64,000 nucleotides of DNA from Pseudomonas fluorescens (GCF_902497855.1 NZ_CABVHU010000025.1:20298-84297), one strand, 5' to 3'. Shown: positions 45,248 to 55,900, counted from the stretch's first letter. Notes: generated by a model from the sequence alone, not told the origin. A program made the numbers and translations.

Positions 45248-45994
45248 ATGGATAAAGTCATCGTCATCACCGGCGGCAGCCGCGGCATCGGCGCCGCTAC
45301 CGCCTTATTGGCCGCCGAACAGGGCTATCGGATCTGCATCAACTATCAATCCGACGAAGACGCGGCCCAGACGGTGCTCGAGCAAGTCCGCGCCCTCGGT
45401 GCCCAAGCCATTGCGATACGCGCCGACGTCAGCATCGAAGACGAAGTGATCGCCCTGTTTCAGCGGGTGGACAGCGAACTGGGCAGGGTCACGGCCCTGG
45501 TCAATAACGCAGGCACCGTCGGGCACAAGTCCCGGGTCGAGGAAATGTCGGAATTCCGCATCCTCAAGACCCTCAAGACCAACGTCCTGGCGCCGATCCT
45601 CTGCGCCAAGCATGCGCTCCTGCGCATGTCGCCCAAACATGGCGGGCAAGGCGGCAGCATCGTCAACGTGTCCTCGGTCGCCTCGCGCCTGGGATCCCCC
45701 AATGAATACGTGGACTACGCGGCGTCTAAAGGTGCGCTCGACAGTTTCACCATCGGGCTGTCCAAGGAAGTGGCGGGCGAAGGTATTCGTGTCAACGCCG
45801 TGCGACCGGGATTCATCTATACCGACTTTCATGCATTGAGCGGCGATCCGGACCGGGTCAGCAAGCTGGAATCGGCGATCCCCATGGCACGGGGCGGGCG
45901 TCCGGACGAAGTGGCGGAGGCGATTGTGTGGCTGTTGTCGGATAAGGCGTCGTATGCGACGGGGACTTTTGTCGATCTGGGTGGTGGCCGGTAA
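45248..45994 (+). CDS. Short-chain dehydrogenase/reductase (SDR) family oxidoreductase
   Basis: A 248-residue NAD(P)-dependent Rossmann oxidoreductase. It has the cofactor motif VIVITGGSRGIGAATALLAA, LVNNAGTVG, the catalytic Ser (NVSSVASRLGS) and Tyr-x-x-x-Lys (VDYAASKGALDSF). The ending TGTFVDLGGGR is classical SDR. The start at 45248 has GGGGGAA upstream; the longer frame from 45179 lacks a ribosome site. The substrate is unknown. It stands alone between repeats and converges with a MocR gene. Confidence 0.9.
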   Translation: MDKVIVITGGSRGIGAATALLAAEQGYRICINYQSDEDAAQTVLEQVRALGAQAIAIRADVSIEDEVIALFQRVDSELGRVTALVNNAGTVGHKSRVEEMSEFRILKTLKTNVLAPILCAKHALLRMSPKHGGQGGSIVNVSSVASRLGSPNEYVDYAASKGALDSFTIGLSKEVAGEGIRVNAVRPGFIYTDFHALSGDPDRVSKLESAIPMARGGRPDEVAEAIVWLLSDKASYATGTFVDLGGGR

Positions 45995-45999
45995 CAGCT

Positions 46000-46160
46000 G
46001 AAGATCAGAAGATCGCAGCCTTCGGGAGTACGCAAACCCTGTACGAGCTGGCTTGCCAGCGAAAGCGTCAGGTCAGGCTCCTTCATATCGACCTTGCGGA
46101 CGTCTTCGCTGGCAAGCCAGCTCCTACAGGGGTTTTGCGTACTCCTGTGGGAGCGAGACC
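46000..46160. repeat. REP and GATCGCAGCC repeat cluster
   Basis: AGAAGATCGCAGCCTTCGGG at 46009, then REP arms CGAGCTGGCTTGCCAGCGAA at 46044 and CTTCGCTGGCAAGCCAGCTC at 46105. AGTACGCAAACCCTG and the inverse GGTTTTGCGTACT form an outer dyad. It lies between convergent genes. Confidence 0.8.
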
Positions 46161-46201
46161 GGCTTGTCGGCGATGGCGATGATTCAAACGACATCAAACG
46201 C

Positions 46202-47611
46202 TCAGAATGACCTGATAATCCTGCCCAACGTCTCCATCGCCTTCTCCGCAGCCTCATCCCACGGGCTGCCATAATTCAACCGGATACAATTCCTGAACCG
46301 CTGCGCCGGTGAAAAAATCGGTCCCGGCGCAATGCTGATCCCCTGGGCCAAGGCCATCTGAAACAATTTCAACGAATCCATCTGTGCCGGCAATTCCAGC
46401 CACAGAAAGTACCCGCCTGCCGGCTGACTGACCCGTGTCTGCGCCGGAAAATAGCGGGCGATGGCGGCCAGCATCGCACTCTGCTGCTCTTCCAGCGCGT
46501 AACGCAGTTTGCGCAAATGCCGGTCGTAACCGCCGTGTTGCAGGTAATCGGCAATGGCCGCCTGGGCCGGCATCGAGGCGCAGAGCGAGGTCATGAGTTT
46601 CAGCCGCTCGATCTTCTGCGCATAACGCCCGGCGGCGACCCAGCCAATGCGGTAGCCGGGGGCCAGGCTCTTGGCGAAGGAACCGCAGTGCATCACCAGC
46701 CCCTCGGTGTCGAAGGCTTTGGCCGGTTTCGGCGCCTGTTGCCCGTAATAGAGCTCGGCGTAGACGTCGTCTTCGATCAGCGGCACTTGATGACTGCGCA
46801 GCAACTCCACCAGTTCGCGCTTTTTGGCTTCGGGCATGGTCGCGCCCATGGGGTTCTGGAAACTGGTCATGCACCAGCAGGCCTTGATCGGGTGGCGCTC
46901 CAGGGTTTGCGCGAGCACGCCAAGGTCGATGCCGTCGCGCGGGTGCACGGGAATTTCCACGGCTTTGAGCTTAAGGCGTTCCAGCACTTGCAGGCAGGCG
47001 TAGAACGCCGGCGCCTCGATGGCCACCAGGTCGCCCGGCTCGGTGACGGCTTGCAGGCACAGGTTCAGGGCTTCCAGCGCGCCGTTGGTGATCAGCAATT
47101 CTTCCATGGGCAGCATCAACCCGCCGACCATGTAGCGCAGGGCGATTTGTCGCCGCAGTTGCGGGTTGCCCGGCGACATGTCGGTGACCACCATGCGCGG
47201 GTCCATGTCCCGGGCGGCACTGGCCAGGGAGCGCGACAGCCGTTGCAACGGGAACAGGGCAGGGCTGGGGAAGGCCGAACCGAAGGGCACGGTGTTGGGG
47301 TCCTTGATCGAGTCGAGGACCGAGAACACCAGTTCGCTGACGTCGACTTCGGTGGATTCGTTGACCTGGCTACTGATCGCCGGCTCGGAAAACGGGCTCG
47401 GTGCATGGGCGTTGACGAAGTAGCCGGAACGCGGCCGGGCGCGGATCAGCCCGCGGCGTTCGAGCAGGTAATAGGCCTGGAACACCGTGGACGGGCTGAC
47501 GCCGTAGGTCTGGCTGGCGTAGCGCACCGAAGGCACACGCTGGCCGGGGCCGAGGACGCCGGAGCGGATCAGTTCAGCGATGTCGTCGGCGAATTTTTCG
47601 TAGCGTTTCAT
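46202..47611 (-). CDS. MocR-family / PLP-dependent aminotransferase family protein
   Basis: A 469-residue GntR-type regulator with an aminotransferase domain. The winged helix is at ~5-68 (KFADDIAELIRSGVLGPGQR, GVSPSTVFQAYYLLERRGLI). The aminotransferase part has CMTSFQNPMGATMP, PLIEDDVYAELYYG and Lys314 in CGSFAKSLAPGYRIGW. The linker is long (~75-115). It has no obvious divergent target: upstream, after 97 bases with one REP half, is the 3' end of the ccoG gene on the same strand. It is the second MocR-like gene in the window and only generally similar to the one at 3840-5273. Confidence 0.87.
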   Translation of the reverse strand: MKRYEKFADDIAELIRSGVLGPGQRVPSVRYASQTYGVSPSTVFQAYYLLERRGLIRARPRSGYFVNAHAPSPFSEPAISSQVNESTEVDVSELVFSVLDSIKDPNTVPFGSAFPSPALFPLQRLSRSLASAARDMDPRMVVTDMSPGNPQLRRQIALRYMVGGLMLPMEELLITNGALEALNLCLQAVTEPGDLVAIEAPAFYACLQVLERLKLKAVEIPVHPRDGIDLGVLAQTLERHPIKACWCMTSFQNPMGATMPEAKKRELVELLRSHQVPLIEDDVYAELYYGQQAPKPAKAFDTEGLVMHCGSFAKSLAPGYRIGWVAAGRYAQKIERLKLMTSLCASMPAQAAIADYLQHGGYDRHLRKLRYALEEQQSAMLAAIARYFPAQTRVSQPAGGYFLWLELPAQMDSLKLFQMALAQGISIAPGPIFSPAQRFRNCIRLNYGSPWDEAAEKAMETLGRIIRSF

Positions 47612-47653
47612 CGGGTGCCTGGATGGGTGTCATTCTGAAAAATCGGGGTGAAT

Positions 47654-47682
47654 TGTTCGCGGGCAAGCCTCGCTCCTACAGC
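47654..47682. repeat. Single REP half
   Basis: TTGTTCGCGGGCAAGCCTCGCTCCTACAG without an inverted partner, in the 97 bases between the ccoG stop and the MocR start. Confidence 0.7.
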
Positions 47683-47708
47683 GAATGGCAGCACCGCAGT
47701 CTAAGGGA

Positions 47709-49139
47709 TCATCTGTTCATCGGCGCAACAAACCGGCTCTTGGCCACGCTATAAATATCGGGCTCATCACGGTCGACAATCTTGAAGCTGATGGTCTGCG
47801 AGCTGCTGCTCGGCCGTTGCGCCGTCATCGCCACCGACACCGGCACATCGACGATCTCGCCCGGCGCCAGGCTCAGTTCCGTCTTGCCCTGGAGCTGGAA
47901 GCCGTCGCCATCGACCAGGGTCAGACGGTAGTCCTGCCGCTCCTGGGTCTTGTTGATCACCTTCAGGCTATAGATGTTTTCAATCTGGCCCTGACTGTTC
48001 TCGCGAAACAGCCCCCGGTCCTTGCTCACGTCCAGCGAGACCATCGGCCGTTCCACCAGCGCGAGGGCGAGGGTGCCGATCATCAGCAGCAATACCGCGG
48101 TGTAACCGATCAGCCGTGGCCGCAGCAACCGGGTCTTGCCACCCTGCAACTCATGCTCCGAGGTATAGCTGATCAGCCCACGGGCATAGCCCATCTTGTC
48201 CATGATCGAATCGCAGGCGTCGATGCACGCGGCGCAGCCGATGCACTCCATCTGCAAACCGTCGCGGATGTCGATGCCGGTGGGGCAGACCTGCACGCAG
48301 AGCTGGCAGTCGATGCAATCGCCGAGGCCGACTGCAGCCGGTGCCACCTCGCGTTTGCGCGGGCCACGGTGTTCGCCGCGGGCGACGTCGTAGGAAATGG
48401 TCAGGGTGTCTTTGTCGAACATCACGCTCTGGAACCGTGCATACGGGCACATGTGCATGCACACCGCTTCACGCAGCCAGCCGGCGTTGATGTACGTGGC
48501 GCCGGTGAAAAACACTACCCAGAACAGGCTCACGCCGCCCATCTGCAGGGTCAGCAACTCTTCGGCCAGCGGCCGGATAGGCGTGAAGTAGCCGACAAAG
48601 GTCAGGCCGGTCAGCAGGCTGATGGCCAGCCACAAGCTGTGTTTGGCCGAGCGCCGAATCAGCTTGTTCAGGCCCCAGGGCGCGGCTTGCAGCTTGATCC
48701 GCTGGTTGCGTTCGCCCTCGGTGATTTTCTCGCACCACATGAAGATCCAGGTCCAGGCGCTCTGGGGGCAGGTGTAGCCGCACCAGACTCGCCCGGCGAA
48801 CACGGTGATCGCAAACAGACCGAACGCGGCGATGATCAGCAATGCCGAGAGCAGGATGAAATCCTGCGGCCAGAAGGTCGCGCCGAAGATGTGGAATTTG
48901 CTTTCGGAAAGATCCCAGAGCACCGCCTGGCGACCGCCCCAGTTCAACCACAGGGTGCCGAAAAACAGCACGAACAAAAAACCGGCTCCACTCATGCGCA
49001 CGGTGCGAAACAGGCCGGTGAAACTGCGGGTATGGATCAGGTTGTCGCTGGACTTGGCCTTTATCTTTGGACGCGAAGGCTCGTAGCTTTGTACTGGCGG
49101 GACGCTTTCCAGGGTTCGGGCGGGAATTCTATCGCTCAT
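47709..49139 (-). CDS. ccoG: Cytochrome c oxidase accessory protein CcoG (FixG/RdxA family)
   Basis: A 476-residue polytopic membrane iron-sulfur protein that helps supply copper to cbb3 oxidase by reducing Cu(II). The first helix is GAGFLFVLFFGTLWLNWGG. There is a CGYTCPQSAW motif, then two [4Fe-4S] sites: CIDCQLCVQVCPTGIDIRDG and CIGCAACIDACDSIMDKMGY. The periplasmic Ig-like C-terminal domain ends the protein. The start at 49139 (MSDRIPARTLESVP) was chosen as the family-like N-terminus; an ATG at 49163 is also possible and neither has a good ribosome site. No ccoNOQP cluster is adjacent in this window. Confidence 0.9.
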   Translation of the reverse strand: MSDRIPARTLESVPPVQSYEPSRPKIKAKSSDNLIHTRSFTGLFRTVRMSGAGFLFVLFFGTLWLNWGGRQAVLWDLSESKFHIFGATFWPQDFILLSALLIIAAFGLFAITVFAGRVWCGYTCPQSAWTWIFMWCEKITEGERNQRIKLQAAPWGLNKLIRRSAKHSLWLAISLLTGLTFVGYFTPIRPLAEELLTLQMGGVSLFWVVFFTGATYINAGWLREAVCMHMCPYARFQSVMFDKDTLTISYDVARGEHRGPRKREVAPAAVGLGDCIDCQLCVQVCPTGIDIRDGLQMECIGCAACIDACDSIMDKMGYARGLISYTSEHELQGGKTRLLRPRLIGYTAVLLLMIGTLALALVERPMVSLDVSKDRGLFRENSQGQIENIYSLKVINKTQERQDYRLTLVDGDGFQLQGKTELSLAPGEIVDVPVSVAMTAQRPSSSSQTISFKIVDRDEPDIYSVAKSRFVAPMNR

Positions 49140-49334
49140 GGTCTGTCGCTCATCAGCCTCCATCAGGCGTGAGCACTATGCGCGGCGATCTGTTTGCATA
49201 ACAGACTCAGCTATTGCAATAAAAAGCGGATCAGATGGGCTGGAACCCGTTGCCTGCGACAAGTTGAAGCACCTGGCGCAGCGCAATCCCGACGCCTGTA
49301 TCAGGCGCCGGGAGGCATTATTGACACGGGTCGT

Positions 49335-49568
49335 TCAAATTACCGAATCACTGTCGGTGGCCTTCAAATGCCGGCGACCGTCCACGGCACCTGCTACGGT
49401 CAATGCATCGGCTTCTGCTTCGGTGATGTAGATGCGTTGACCATCGATGTCCACTGCCGACATGGCCTTCTCAGCGTCAGTCAGGATGGTGACGTCGGGA
49501 CACAGACGAATTTCTTCGCCGTTTTCGGTGATAAAGAAGCAGGTCTGGTGTTCGATGCGTACCGTCAT
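49335..49568 (-). CDS. DUF3203 family small protein
   Basis: A 77-residue protein of a Pseudomonas-restricted small family. TVRIEHQTCFFITENGEEIR is its typical opening, then ILTDAEKAMSAVDIDGQRIY and EAEADALTVAGAVDGRRHLK. No known function. AAAGGAC lies ~10 bases before the start. It is divergent from the MgtC-type gene by ~130 bases. Confidence 0.82.
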   Translation of the reverse strand: MTVRIEHQTCFFITENGEEIRLCPDVTILTDAEKAMSAVDIDGQRIYITEAEADALTVAGAVDGRRHLKATDSDSVI

Positions 49569-49696
49569 GAGAGGTGTCCTTTTTTCGGCGGGTTCTAAGC
49601 TGTTAGGACGTTTTTGGCGGACATCGTTCTGTGCAACCGATTAATGGTCGCTGCGGTCCACCCTCTATCGAGCCATTCATTTACAAGGACTGCGCC

Positions 49697-50200
49697 ATGA
49701 ACGCCTGGTGGCATGAAGTTTGGGTGACCCTGCAAGCGGAGTTCGCCGACATCGGCGATGCATCCCAGCTGACACGCATCACGGTGCGCCTGCTGATGGC
49801 CGCCGTATTGGGCGGTATTCTCGGTTTTGAACGCGAACAGAAGGGCAAGGCCGCCGGGGTGCGCACCCACATGCTGGTGGCGCTGGGGGCGGCGCTGTTT
49901 GTATTGGTACCGCAGATGTCCGGCTCCCAGGCCGACGCCATGAGCCGGGTAGTCCAGGGCGTTATTGCCGGGATCGGCTTTCTCGGCGCCGGGACCATCC
50001 TGAAAAACCAGGAGGGCGATGAAGGCCACGTCAAAGGCCTGACCACCGCCGCCGGCTTGTGGATGACCGCGGCCATCGGCGTTTCAGCCGGGTTGGGGCG
50101 CGAGGCGACGGCGGTGCTCAGTACGTTGCTGGCATTGCTGATTCTGGGTGTTATGCCGAAGATCGTGAAGATCTTCGAGAAGGACAACAATCATCTGTAG
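49697..50200 (+). CDS. MgtC/SapB family membrane protein
   Basis: A 167-residue inner-membrane protein. It shows the family core: LTRITVRLLMAAVLGGILGF, EREQKGKAAGVRTHMLVALG, and VVQGVIAGIGFLGAGTILKN, then GLTTAAGLWMTAAIGVSAGL. MgtC proteins influence magnesium limitation and ATP synthase in other bacteria. The start at 49697 has AAGGA 8 bases upstream. It lacks the C-terminal ACT-like domain of full MgtC and so belongs to the short SapB-type group. Confidence 0.9.
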   Translation: MNAWWHEVWVTLQAEFADIGDASQLTRITVRLLMAAVLGGILGFEREQKGKAAGVRTHMLVALGAALFVLVPQMSGSQADAMSRVVQGVIAGIGFLGAGTILKNQEGDEGHVKGLTTAAGLWMTAAIGVSAGLGREATAVLSTLLALLILGVMPKIVKIFEKDNNHL

Positions 50201-50233
50201 CTGCCGAAGGCTTCGATCTTTTGATCTTGATCT

Positions 50234-50344
50234 GATCGTTCCCACGCTCTGCGTAGAAATGCCTCAAGGGACGCTCTGCGTTCCAGCTGGAAAGGGACGC
50301 GGAGCGTCCCTGGCTGCGTTACCACGCAGAGCGTGGGAACGATC
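50234..50344. repeat. ~110 bp palindromic intergenic repeat, copy 2
   Basis: Starts GATCGTTCCCACGCTCTGCG and ends GCAGAGCGTGGGAACGATC, with a GGGACGCTCTGCGTTCC-like inner arm and GGGACGCGGAGCGTCCC hairpin. It matches the elements at 1741-1853 and 52758-52868. It lies between convergent genes. Confidence 0.87.
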
Positions 50345-50371
50345 ATCTTCATCGGTCTGGGAAAATTGTGT

Positions 50372-50536
50372 TTAGGGTTTGACGATCACCGGCGGCATCG
50401 TCTCCGGCGGATCTTCCCGCGGCGGCGGGGTGGTGCCCGGCGGCTCTTGTTCAGGCACCGGTTGCGGTTCCGTTGGCGGTATGGTCGGACTGTCAATGTT
50501 CGGATCGGGGGTTTTAGCCGGGACGGGGATAACCAT
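50372..50536 (-). CDS. Small proline-rich protein
   Basis: A 54-residue protein made largely of Pro, Glu and Thr (PAKTPDPNIDSPTIPPTEPQ and similar) and ending in PPVIVKP. It has no signal peptide or membrane helix and is probably disordered. The start at 50536 is supported by a perfect AAGGAGG eight bases upstream, which is better than the ATGs at 50560 or 50596. I do not recognise a function. It is divergent from the glgE operon. Confidence 0.68.
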   Translation of the reverse strand: MVIPVPAKTPDPNIDSPTIPPTEPQPVPEQEPPGTTPPPREDPPETMPPVIVKP

Positions 50537-50753
50537 CTTTGGAGCCTCCTTGTGGCACATGGCGTAGGACGTGCTTAAGTAGGTTGACCCTTGCACAAAG
50601 GAATTGATTCCCGCGAAGACTCAAGCAAATCCCCGTGAACTTTACCCGCGCCCGTCGCTCGGAACCTAAGTGAGTTCATTCCGGGGTCGACGGCCCTGCG
50701 CGAATGGCGACCAAGCACAAGAGCGTCCATGGGGCGTAAAGGAGAGATGCTCG

Positions 50754-52748
50754 ATGACTGCTGAAAAACCGAAAGAGCTCAACTACAACCCGCATATGCC
50801 GCTGTCGCAGGCTTTACTGCTGCCGCGCATCGCGATCGAAGACACCATGCCGACCCTCGATGGCGGGCAGTTTGCCGTCAAAGCCGTGGCGGGGCAGGAC
50901 GTGGTGGTGACCAGCAAGGTGTTTGCCGATGGCCATGATCAACTGGCCGTACGGGTGAGCTGGCGTGCCGATGGCGACGAAACCTGGCAAAGCGAGGTCA
51001 TGGCCAGCCTGGGCAACAATGGCTGGCAGGGCCAGTTCCATGTGGTGGAGCAGGGCCGTTACGTGTTTTGTATCGAAGCCTGGATCGATCAGTTCGCCAG
51101 CTTCCGCTATGAGCTGGAGAAAAAACATCTGGCGGGCGTGCCCGTCAGTCTGGAGTTGCAGGAAGGCCGCAACCAGGTCCAGCAAGCGGCGGAGCGAGCG
51201 GAAGGCCAACTGAGCGAGGACCTGGCCGCGCTGCACCATGAATTGTCCGGGCTGCTCGAAATCGAGCAGGTCGCGCTGTTCATGCACCAGCGTAGCGCCG
51301 AGTTGATGGCCCAGGCCGATCACCGCGCCTATTTGAGCATCAGCCCCGAGTACCCGCTGGACGTCGAACGAGAACTGGCGCAGTTCGCCAGTTGGTATGA
51401 ATTGTTTCCACGCTCGATCACGGACGACCCGGCCCGCCACGGCACTTTCAACGATGTGCACTCGCGGCTGCCGATGATTCAGGACATGGGCTTCGATGTG
51501 CTGTATTTCCCGCCGATCCACCCGATCGGCCGCAGTTACCGCAAAGGCCCCAACAACTCCCTGACCGCGGGGCCGAACGATCCGGGCAGCCCTTATGCAA
51601 TCGGTAGCGAAGAGGGCGGGCATGAGGCGATTCACTCGGAACTGGGTACCCGGGAAGACTTCCGCCGGCTGGTGGCGGCAGCGGCCGAGCATGGGCTGGA
51701 AATCGCCCTCGATTTCGCCATCCAGTGTTCCCAGGACCATCCGTGGCTCAAACAGCACCCGGGCTGGTTCAACTGGCGGCCGGACGGCACGATCAAATAT
51801 GCCGAAAACCCGCCGAAGAAATACCAGGACATCGTCAACGTCGACTTCTACGCCACCGATGCGATTCCCAGCCTCTGGGTGGAATTGCGCGACATCGTGG
51901 TCGGGTGGGTCGAGGAGGGCGTGAAGATTTTTCGCGTCGACAACCCCCACACCAAGCCGCTGCCGTTCTGGCAATGGCTGATCGCCGATGTGCGGGCGTT
52001 GCACCCGGAAGTGATCTTCCTGGCCGAAGCCTTCACCACCCCGGCGATGATGGCGCGACTGGGCAAGGTCGGTTACACCCAGAGCTACACCTACTTCACC
52101 TGGCGCAACACCAAGACCGAACTGGCGACCTATTTCACCGAACTGAACGAGTCGCCGTGGCGCGAGTGCTACCGGCCGAACTTCTTCGTCAACACGCCGG
52201 ACATCAACCCGGCGTTCCTGCATGAAAGCGGGCGTGCCGGTTTTCTGATTCGCGCGGCGCTGGCGACCATGGGCTCCGGCCTGTGGGGCATGTATTCAGG
52301 GTTCGAACTCTGTGAAGCGGCACCCGTGCCGGGCAAGGAGGAATACCTCAATTCCGAGAAGTATGAAATCCGCCCACGGGACTTCACCGCACCGGGCAAT
52401 ATCATTGCCGAGATCGCCCAGCTCAACCGGATCCGCCGACAGAACCCGGCCCTGCAGACGCACCTGGGGCTCAAGGTCTACAACGCCTGGAACGACAACA
52501 TCCTGTATTTCGGCAAACGCAGTGCCGATGGCAGCAATTTCATTCTGGTGGCGGTGAGCCTGGATCCGCACAACGTCCAGGAAGCGAATTTCGAATTACC
52601 GCTGTGGGAGATGGGGTTGCCCGACGATGCCAGCAGCCAGGGTGAAGACCTGATGAGCGGCCATCGCTGGACCTGGCACGGCAAGTACCAGTTCATGCGA
52701 ATCGATCCGGCGCATCTGCCGTTCGGGATCTGGCGCTTCACTGTTTAG
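50754..52748 (+). CDS. glgE: Alpha-1,4-glucan:maltose-1-phosphate maltosyltransferase
   Basis: A 664-residue GH13 enzyme that transfers maltosyl units from maltose-1-phosphate to alpha-glucan chains. It has an N-terminal beta domain, then a TIM barrel. VKIFRVDNPHTKPLPFW has the nucleophile Asp and EVIFLAEAFTTPAMMARLGK the acid/base Glu. GFDVLYFPPIHPIGRSYRKG is specific to GlgE. The start at 50754 follows AAGGAGA; a longer GTG frame from 50670 has none. It is the first gene of glgE-treS-glgB, the same order as in P. aeruginosa. A palindromic repeat separates it from treS. Confidence 0.94.
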   Translation: MTAEKPKELNYNPHMPLSQALLLPRIAIEDTMPTLDGGQFAVKAVAGQDVVVTSKVFADGHDQLAVRVSWRADGDETWQSEVMASLGNNGWQGQFHVVEQGRYVFCIEAWIDQFASFRYELEKKHLAGVPVSLELQEGRNQVQQAAERAEGQLSEDLAALHHELSGLLEIEQVALFMHQRSAELMAQADHRAYLSISPEYPLDVERELAQFASWYELFPRSITDDPARHGTFNDVHSRLPMIQDMGFDVLYFPPIHPIGRSYRKGPNNSLTAGPNDPGSPYAIGSEEGGHEAIHSELGTREDFRRLVAAAAEHGLEIALDFAIQCSQDHPWLKQHPGWFNWRPDGTIKYAENPPKKYQDIVNVDFYATDAIPSLWVELRDIVVGWVEEGVKIFRVDNPHTKPLPFWQWLIADVRALHPEVIFLAEAFTTPAMMARLGKVGYTQSYTYFTWRNTKTELATYFTELNESPWRECYRPNFFVNTPDINPAFLHESGRAGFLIRAALATMGSGLWGMYSGFELCEAAPVPGKEEYLNSEKYEIRPRDFTAPGNIIAEIAQLNRIRRQNPALQTHLGLKVYNAWNDNILYFGKRSADGSNFILVAVSLDPHNVQEANFELPLWEMGLPDDASSQGEDLMSGHRWTWHGKYQFMRIDPAHLPFGIWRFTV

Positions 52749-52757
52749 CACATGATC

Positions 52758-52868
52758 GATCGTTCCCACGCTCCGCGTGGGAACGCGGCCCGGGACGCTC
52801 CGCGTCCCATCCAGAGCCGAACGCGGAGCGTCCGTGTCGGCATTCCCATGCAGAGCGTGGGAACGATC
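52758..52868. repeat. ~110 bp palindromic intergenic repeat, copy 3, inside the glgE-treS gap
   Basis: Starts GATCGTTCCCACGCTCCGCG and ends CAGAGCGTGGGAACGATC, with GGACGCTCCGCGTCC as the inner arm. It fills nearly the entire 159-bp gap between glgE and treS and could form strong hairpins in the mRNA. Confidence 0.87.
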
Positions 52869-52907
52869 TGGCCCGGGGCGTCCTCTGGTTTTCAACAGGA
52901 GTTTCAA

Positions 52908-55900
52908 ATGGCGAAGAAACCCAAGGCAGCCACCTTTATCAAGGATCCGCTCTGGTACAAGGATGCAGTGATCTACCAGGTACACGTCAAATCGTTTTTC
53001 GACTCCAACAATGACGGGATCGGCGACTTTCCCGGGCTTATCGCCAAACTCGATTACATTGCCGACCTCGGCGTCAATACCATCTGGCTGTTGCCCTTCT
53101 ACCCCTCGCCACGGCGCGACGATGGCTACGACATTGCCGAATATCGGGGCGTGCATTCCGACTACGGCACCATGGCCGATGCCAAGCGTTTCATTTCCGA
53201 GGCGCACAAACGTGGCCTGCGGGTCATTACCGAGCTGGTCATCAACCACACTTCCGATCAGCACGCCTGGTTTCAGCGCGCACGCAAGGCAAAGAAAGGT
53301 TCCGCGGCGCGGGATTTCTACGTCTGGTCCGATGACGATCACAAATACGACGGCACCCGCATCATCTTTCTCGACACCGAGAAGTCCAACTGGACCTGGG
53401 ATCCGGTGGCCGGCCAGTACTTCTGGCACCGCTTCTACTCTCACCAGCCGGATCTGAACTTTGACAACCCGCAAGTCATGAAAGCCGTGCTGTCAGTGAT
53501 GCGGTACTGGCTGGACATGGGTATCGATGGTTTGCGTCTGGACGCGATTCCGTACCTGATCGAACGTGACGGCACCAACAACGAAAACCTGCCCGAGACC
53601 CACGACGTCCTCAAGCAGATCCGTGCCGAAATCGACGCCAATTACCCGGACCGCATGCTGCTGGCCGAGGCCAACCAATGGCCGGAAGATACCCAGCTGT
53701 ATTTCGGTGACACCGACGCCAAAGGCCTCAATGGCGATGAGTGCCACATGGCGTTCCACTTCCCGTTGATGCCGCGCATGTACATGGCGCTGGCCCAGGA
53801 AGACAGGTTCCCGATCACCGACATCCTGCGCCAGACCCCGGAAATTCCCGCCAATTGTCAGTGGGCGATTTTCCTGCGCAACCATGATGAGCTGACGCTG
53901 GAAATGGTCACCGACAAGGAGCGCGACTACCTGTGGAACTACTACGCGGCCGACCGTCGGGCGCGGATCAACCTGGGCATCCGCCGCCGCCTGGCGCCGT
54001 TGATGGAGCGCGACCGCCGCCGCGTGGAGCTGCTCAACAGCCTGCTGCTGTCGATGCCCGGCACACCGACCCTGTATTACGGCGATGAAATCGGCATGGG
54101 TGACAACATCTACCTCGGCGACCGCGACGGTGTGCGCACGCCGATGCAGTGGTCGATCGACCGTAACGGCGGTTTCTCCCGCGCCGACCCGGCCAGCCTG
54201 GTGCTGCCGCCGATCATGGACCCGCAATACGGCTATCTGTCGGTCAACGTCGAAACCCAGGCCGGCGACCCGCACTCGCTGTTGAACTGGACGCGGCGCA
54301 TGCTCGCCGTGCGCAAGCAGTCCAAGGCCTTCGGGCGCGGCACCCTGAAAATGCTTTCGCCGAGCAACCGCCGGATCCTGGCGTACACCCGTGAATACAG
54401 CGGGCCGGATGGCAAGTACGAAATCATCCTGTGTGTCGCCAACGTCTCGCGCAGTGCGCAAGCGGCGGAGCTGGACCTGTCCGCCTATGCCGGCATGGTG
54501 CCGGTGGAGATGCTTGGCGGTAACGCCTTCCCGCCGATCGGCCAGTTGAATTTCCTGCTGACCTTGGCGCCTTACGGTTTTTACTGGTTTGGACTTGCAG
54601 CGGAGAATCAAATGCCCAGCTGGCACGTAGAACCGGCGCAAAGCCTTCCAGATTTCACCACCCTGGTGCTGAAGAAACGCCTGGAAGAACTGCTCGAAGC
54701 GCCGTCACGCGGCACGCTGGAGCAGGGCATCTTACCAAGCTGGTTGCAAAACCGCCGCTGGTTCGCGGGCAAGGACGCGGCCATCGACAAGGTCCACCTG
54801 GCCTATGGCGTGCGCTTCGGCGATGCGCAGCATCCGGTACTGCTCAGTGAAATCGAAGTCACCAGCGGCGGCCAGACCAGCCGTTACCAATTGCCGTTCG
54901 GTTTTATTGCCGATGATCAGGTCGGCCCCGCATTGCCGCAGCAGCTGGCGCTGTCTCGAGTGCGACGCGGGCCTCAGGTCGGCTTGATCACGGATGCGTT
55001 CGCCCTGGAAAACTTCATCCGCGCGGTATTGCAGGGCATGCAGAACAACACCCTGTTGCCTTCGGACGGTGGCGAGATCCGTTTTGAAGCCACCGACGAG
55101 CTGGCCAGGCTTGGCCTCCCGGCGGAGCCGGAAGTGCGTTACCTGTCCGCCGAGCAGTCCAACAGTTCGGTGGTGGTGGGCAGCAGCATGGTGCTCAAGC
55201 TGATCCGTAAAGTGGCGTCGGGTGTGCACCCGGAACTGGAAATGAGCGCGTACCTGACCGAGGCCGGCTTCGCCAATATTTCGCCGCTGCTGGGCTCGGT
55301 GATTCGCCGCGATGGGGCGGGCGAGGACAATCTGTTGATGATTGCCCAGGGTTATCTGAGCAATCAGGGGGATGCCTGGGAATGGACGCAGAACAACCTG
55401 GAACGGGCGTTGCGCGATGAACTGGCCGATGCCATGTCCGAACAGGAGCAGCATTACAACGCCCTCGGCGAGCTGAGAGACTTCGCCGGCATGCTCGGCC
55501 AGCGCCTGGGGGAAATGCACCAGGTGCTGGCGGCACCGACCGACAACCCGGACTTCGCGCCGCAAGTCACCACGCAGAAGGAGGCACTGGCTTCGGCCAA
55601 GGACGTGGCGGCACAGCTGGAAAACGCCCTGAAGTTGCTCAAGCAGCACCAACACGAACTGAACCCGGCGGACAAAACCCTGGTCACTCGTTTGCTGGAC
55701 AACAAAAAAGCCATTCTCGGCCACGTCCAGGAATTGGGCAAAAAGGCGGCCGGCGGCCTGCGGATCCGCGTCCACGGTGACTTGCACCTCGGGCAGGTGC
55801 TGGTGATCAAGGGCGACGCTTACCTGATCGACTTCGAAGGCGAACCGGCGCGGCCGTTGCACGAACGACGTGGCAAACACAGTCCTTACAAAGATGTGAG

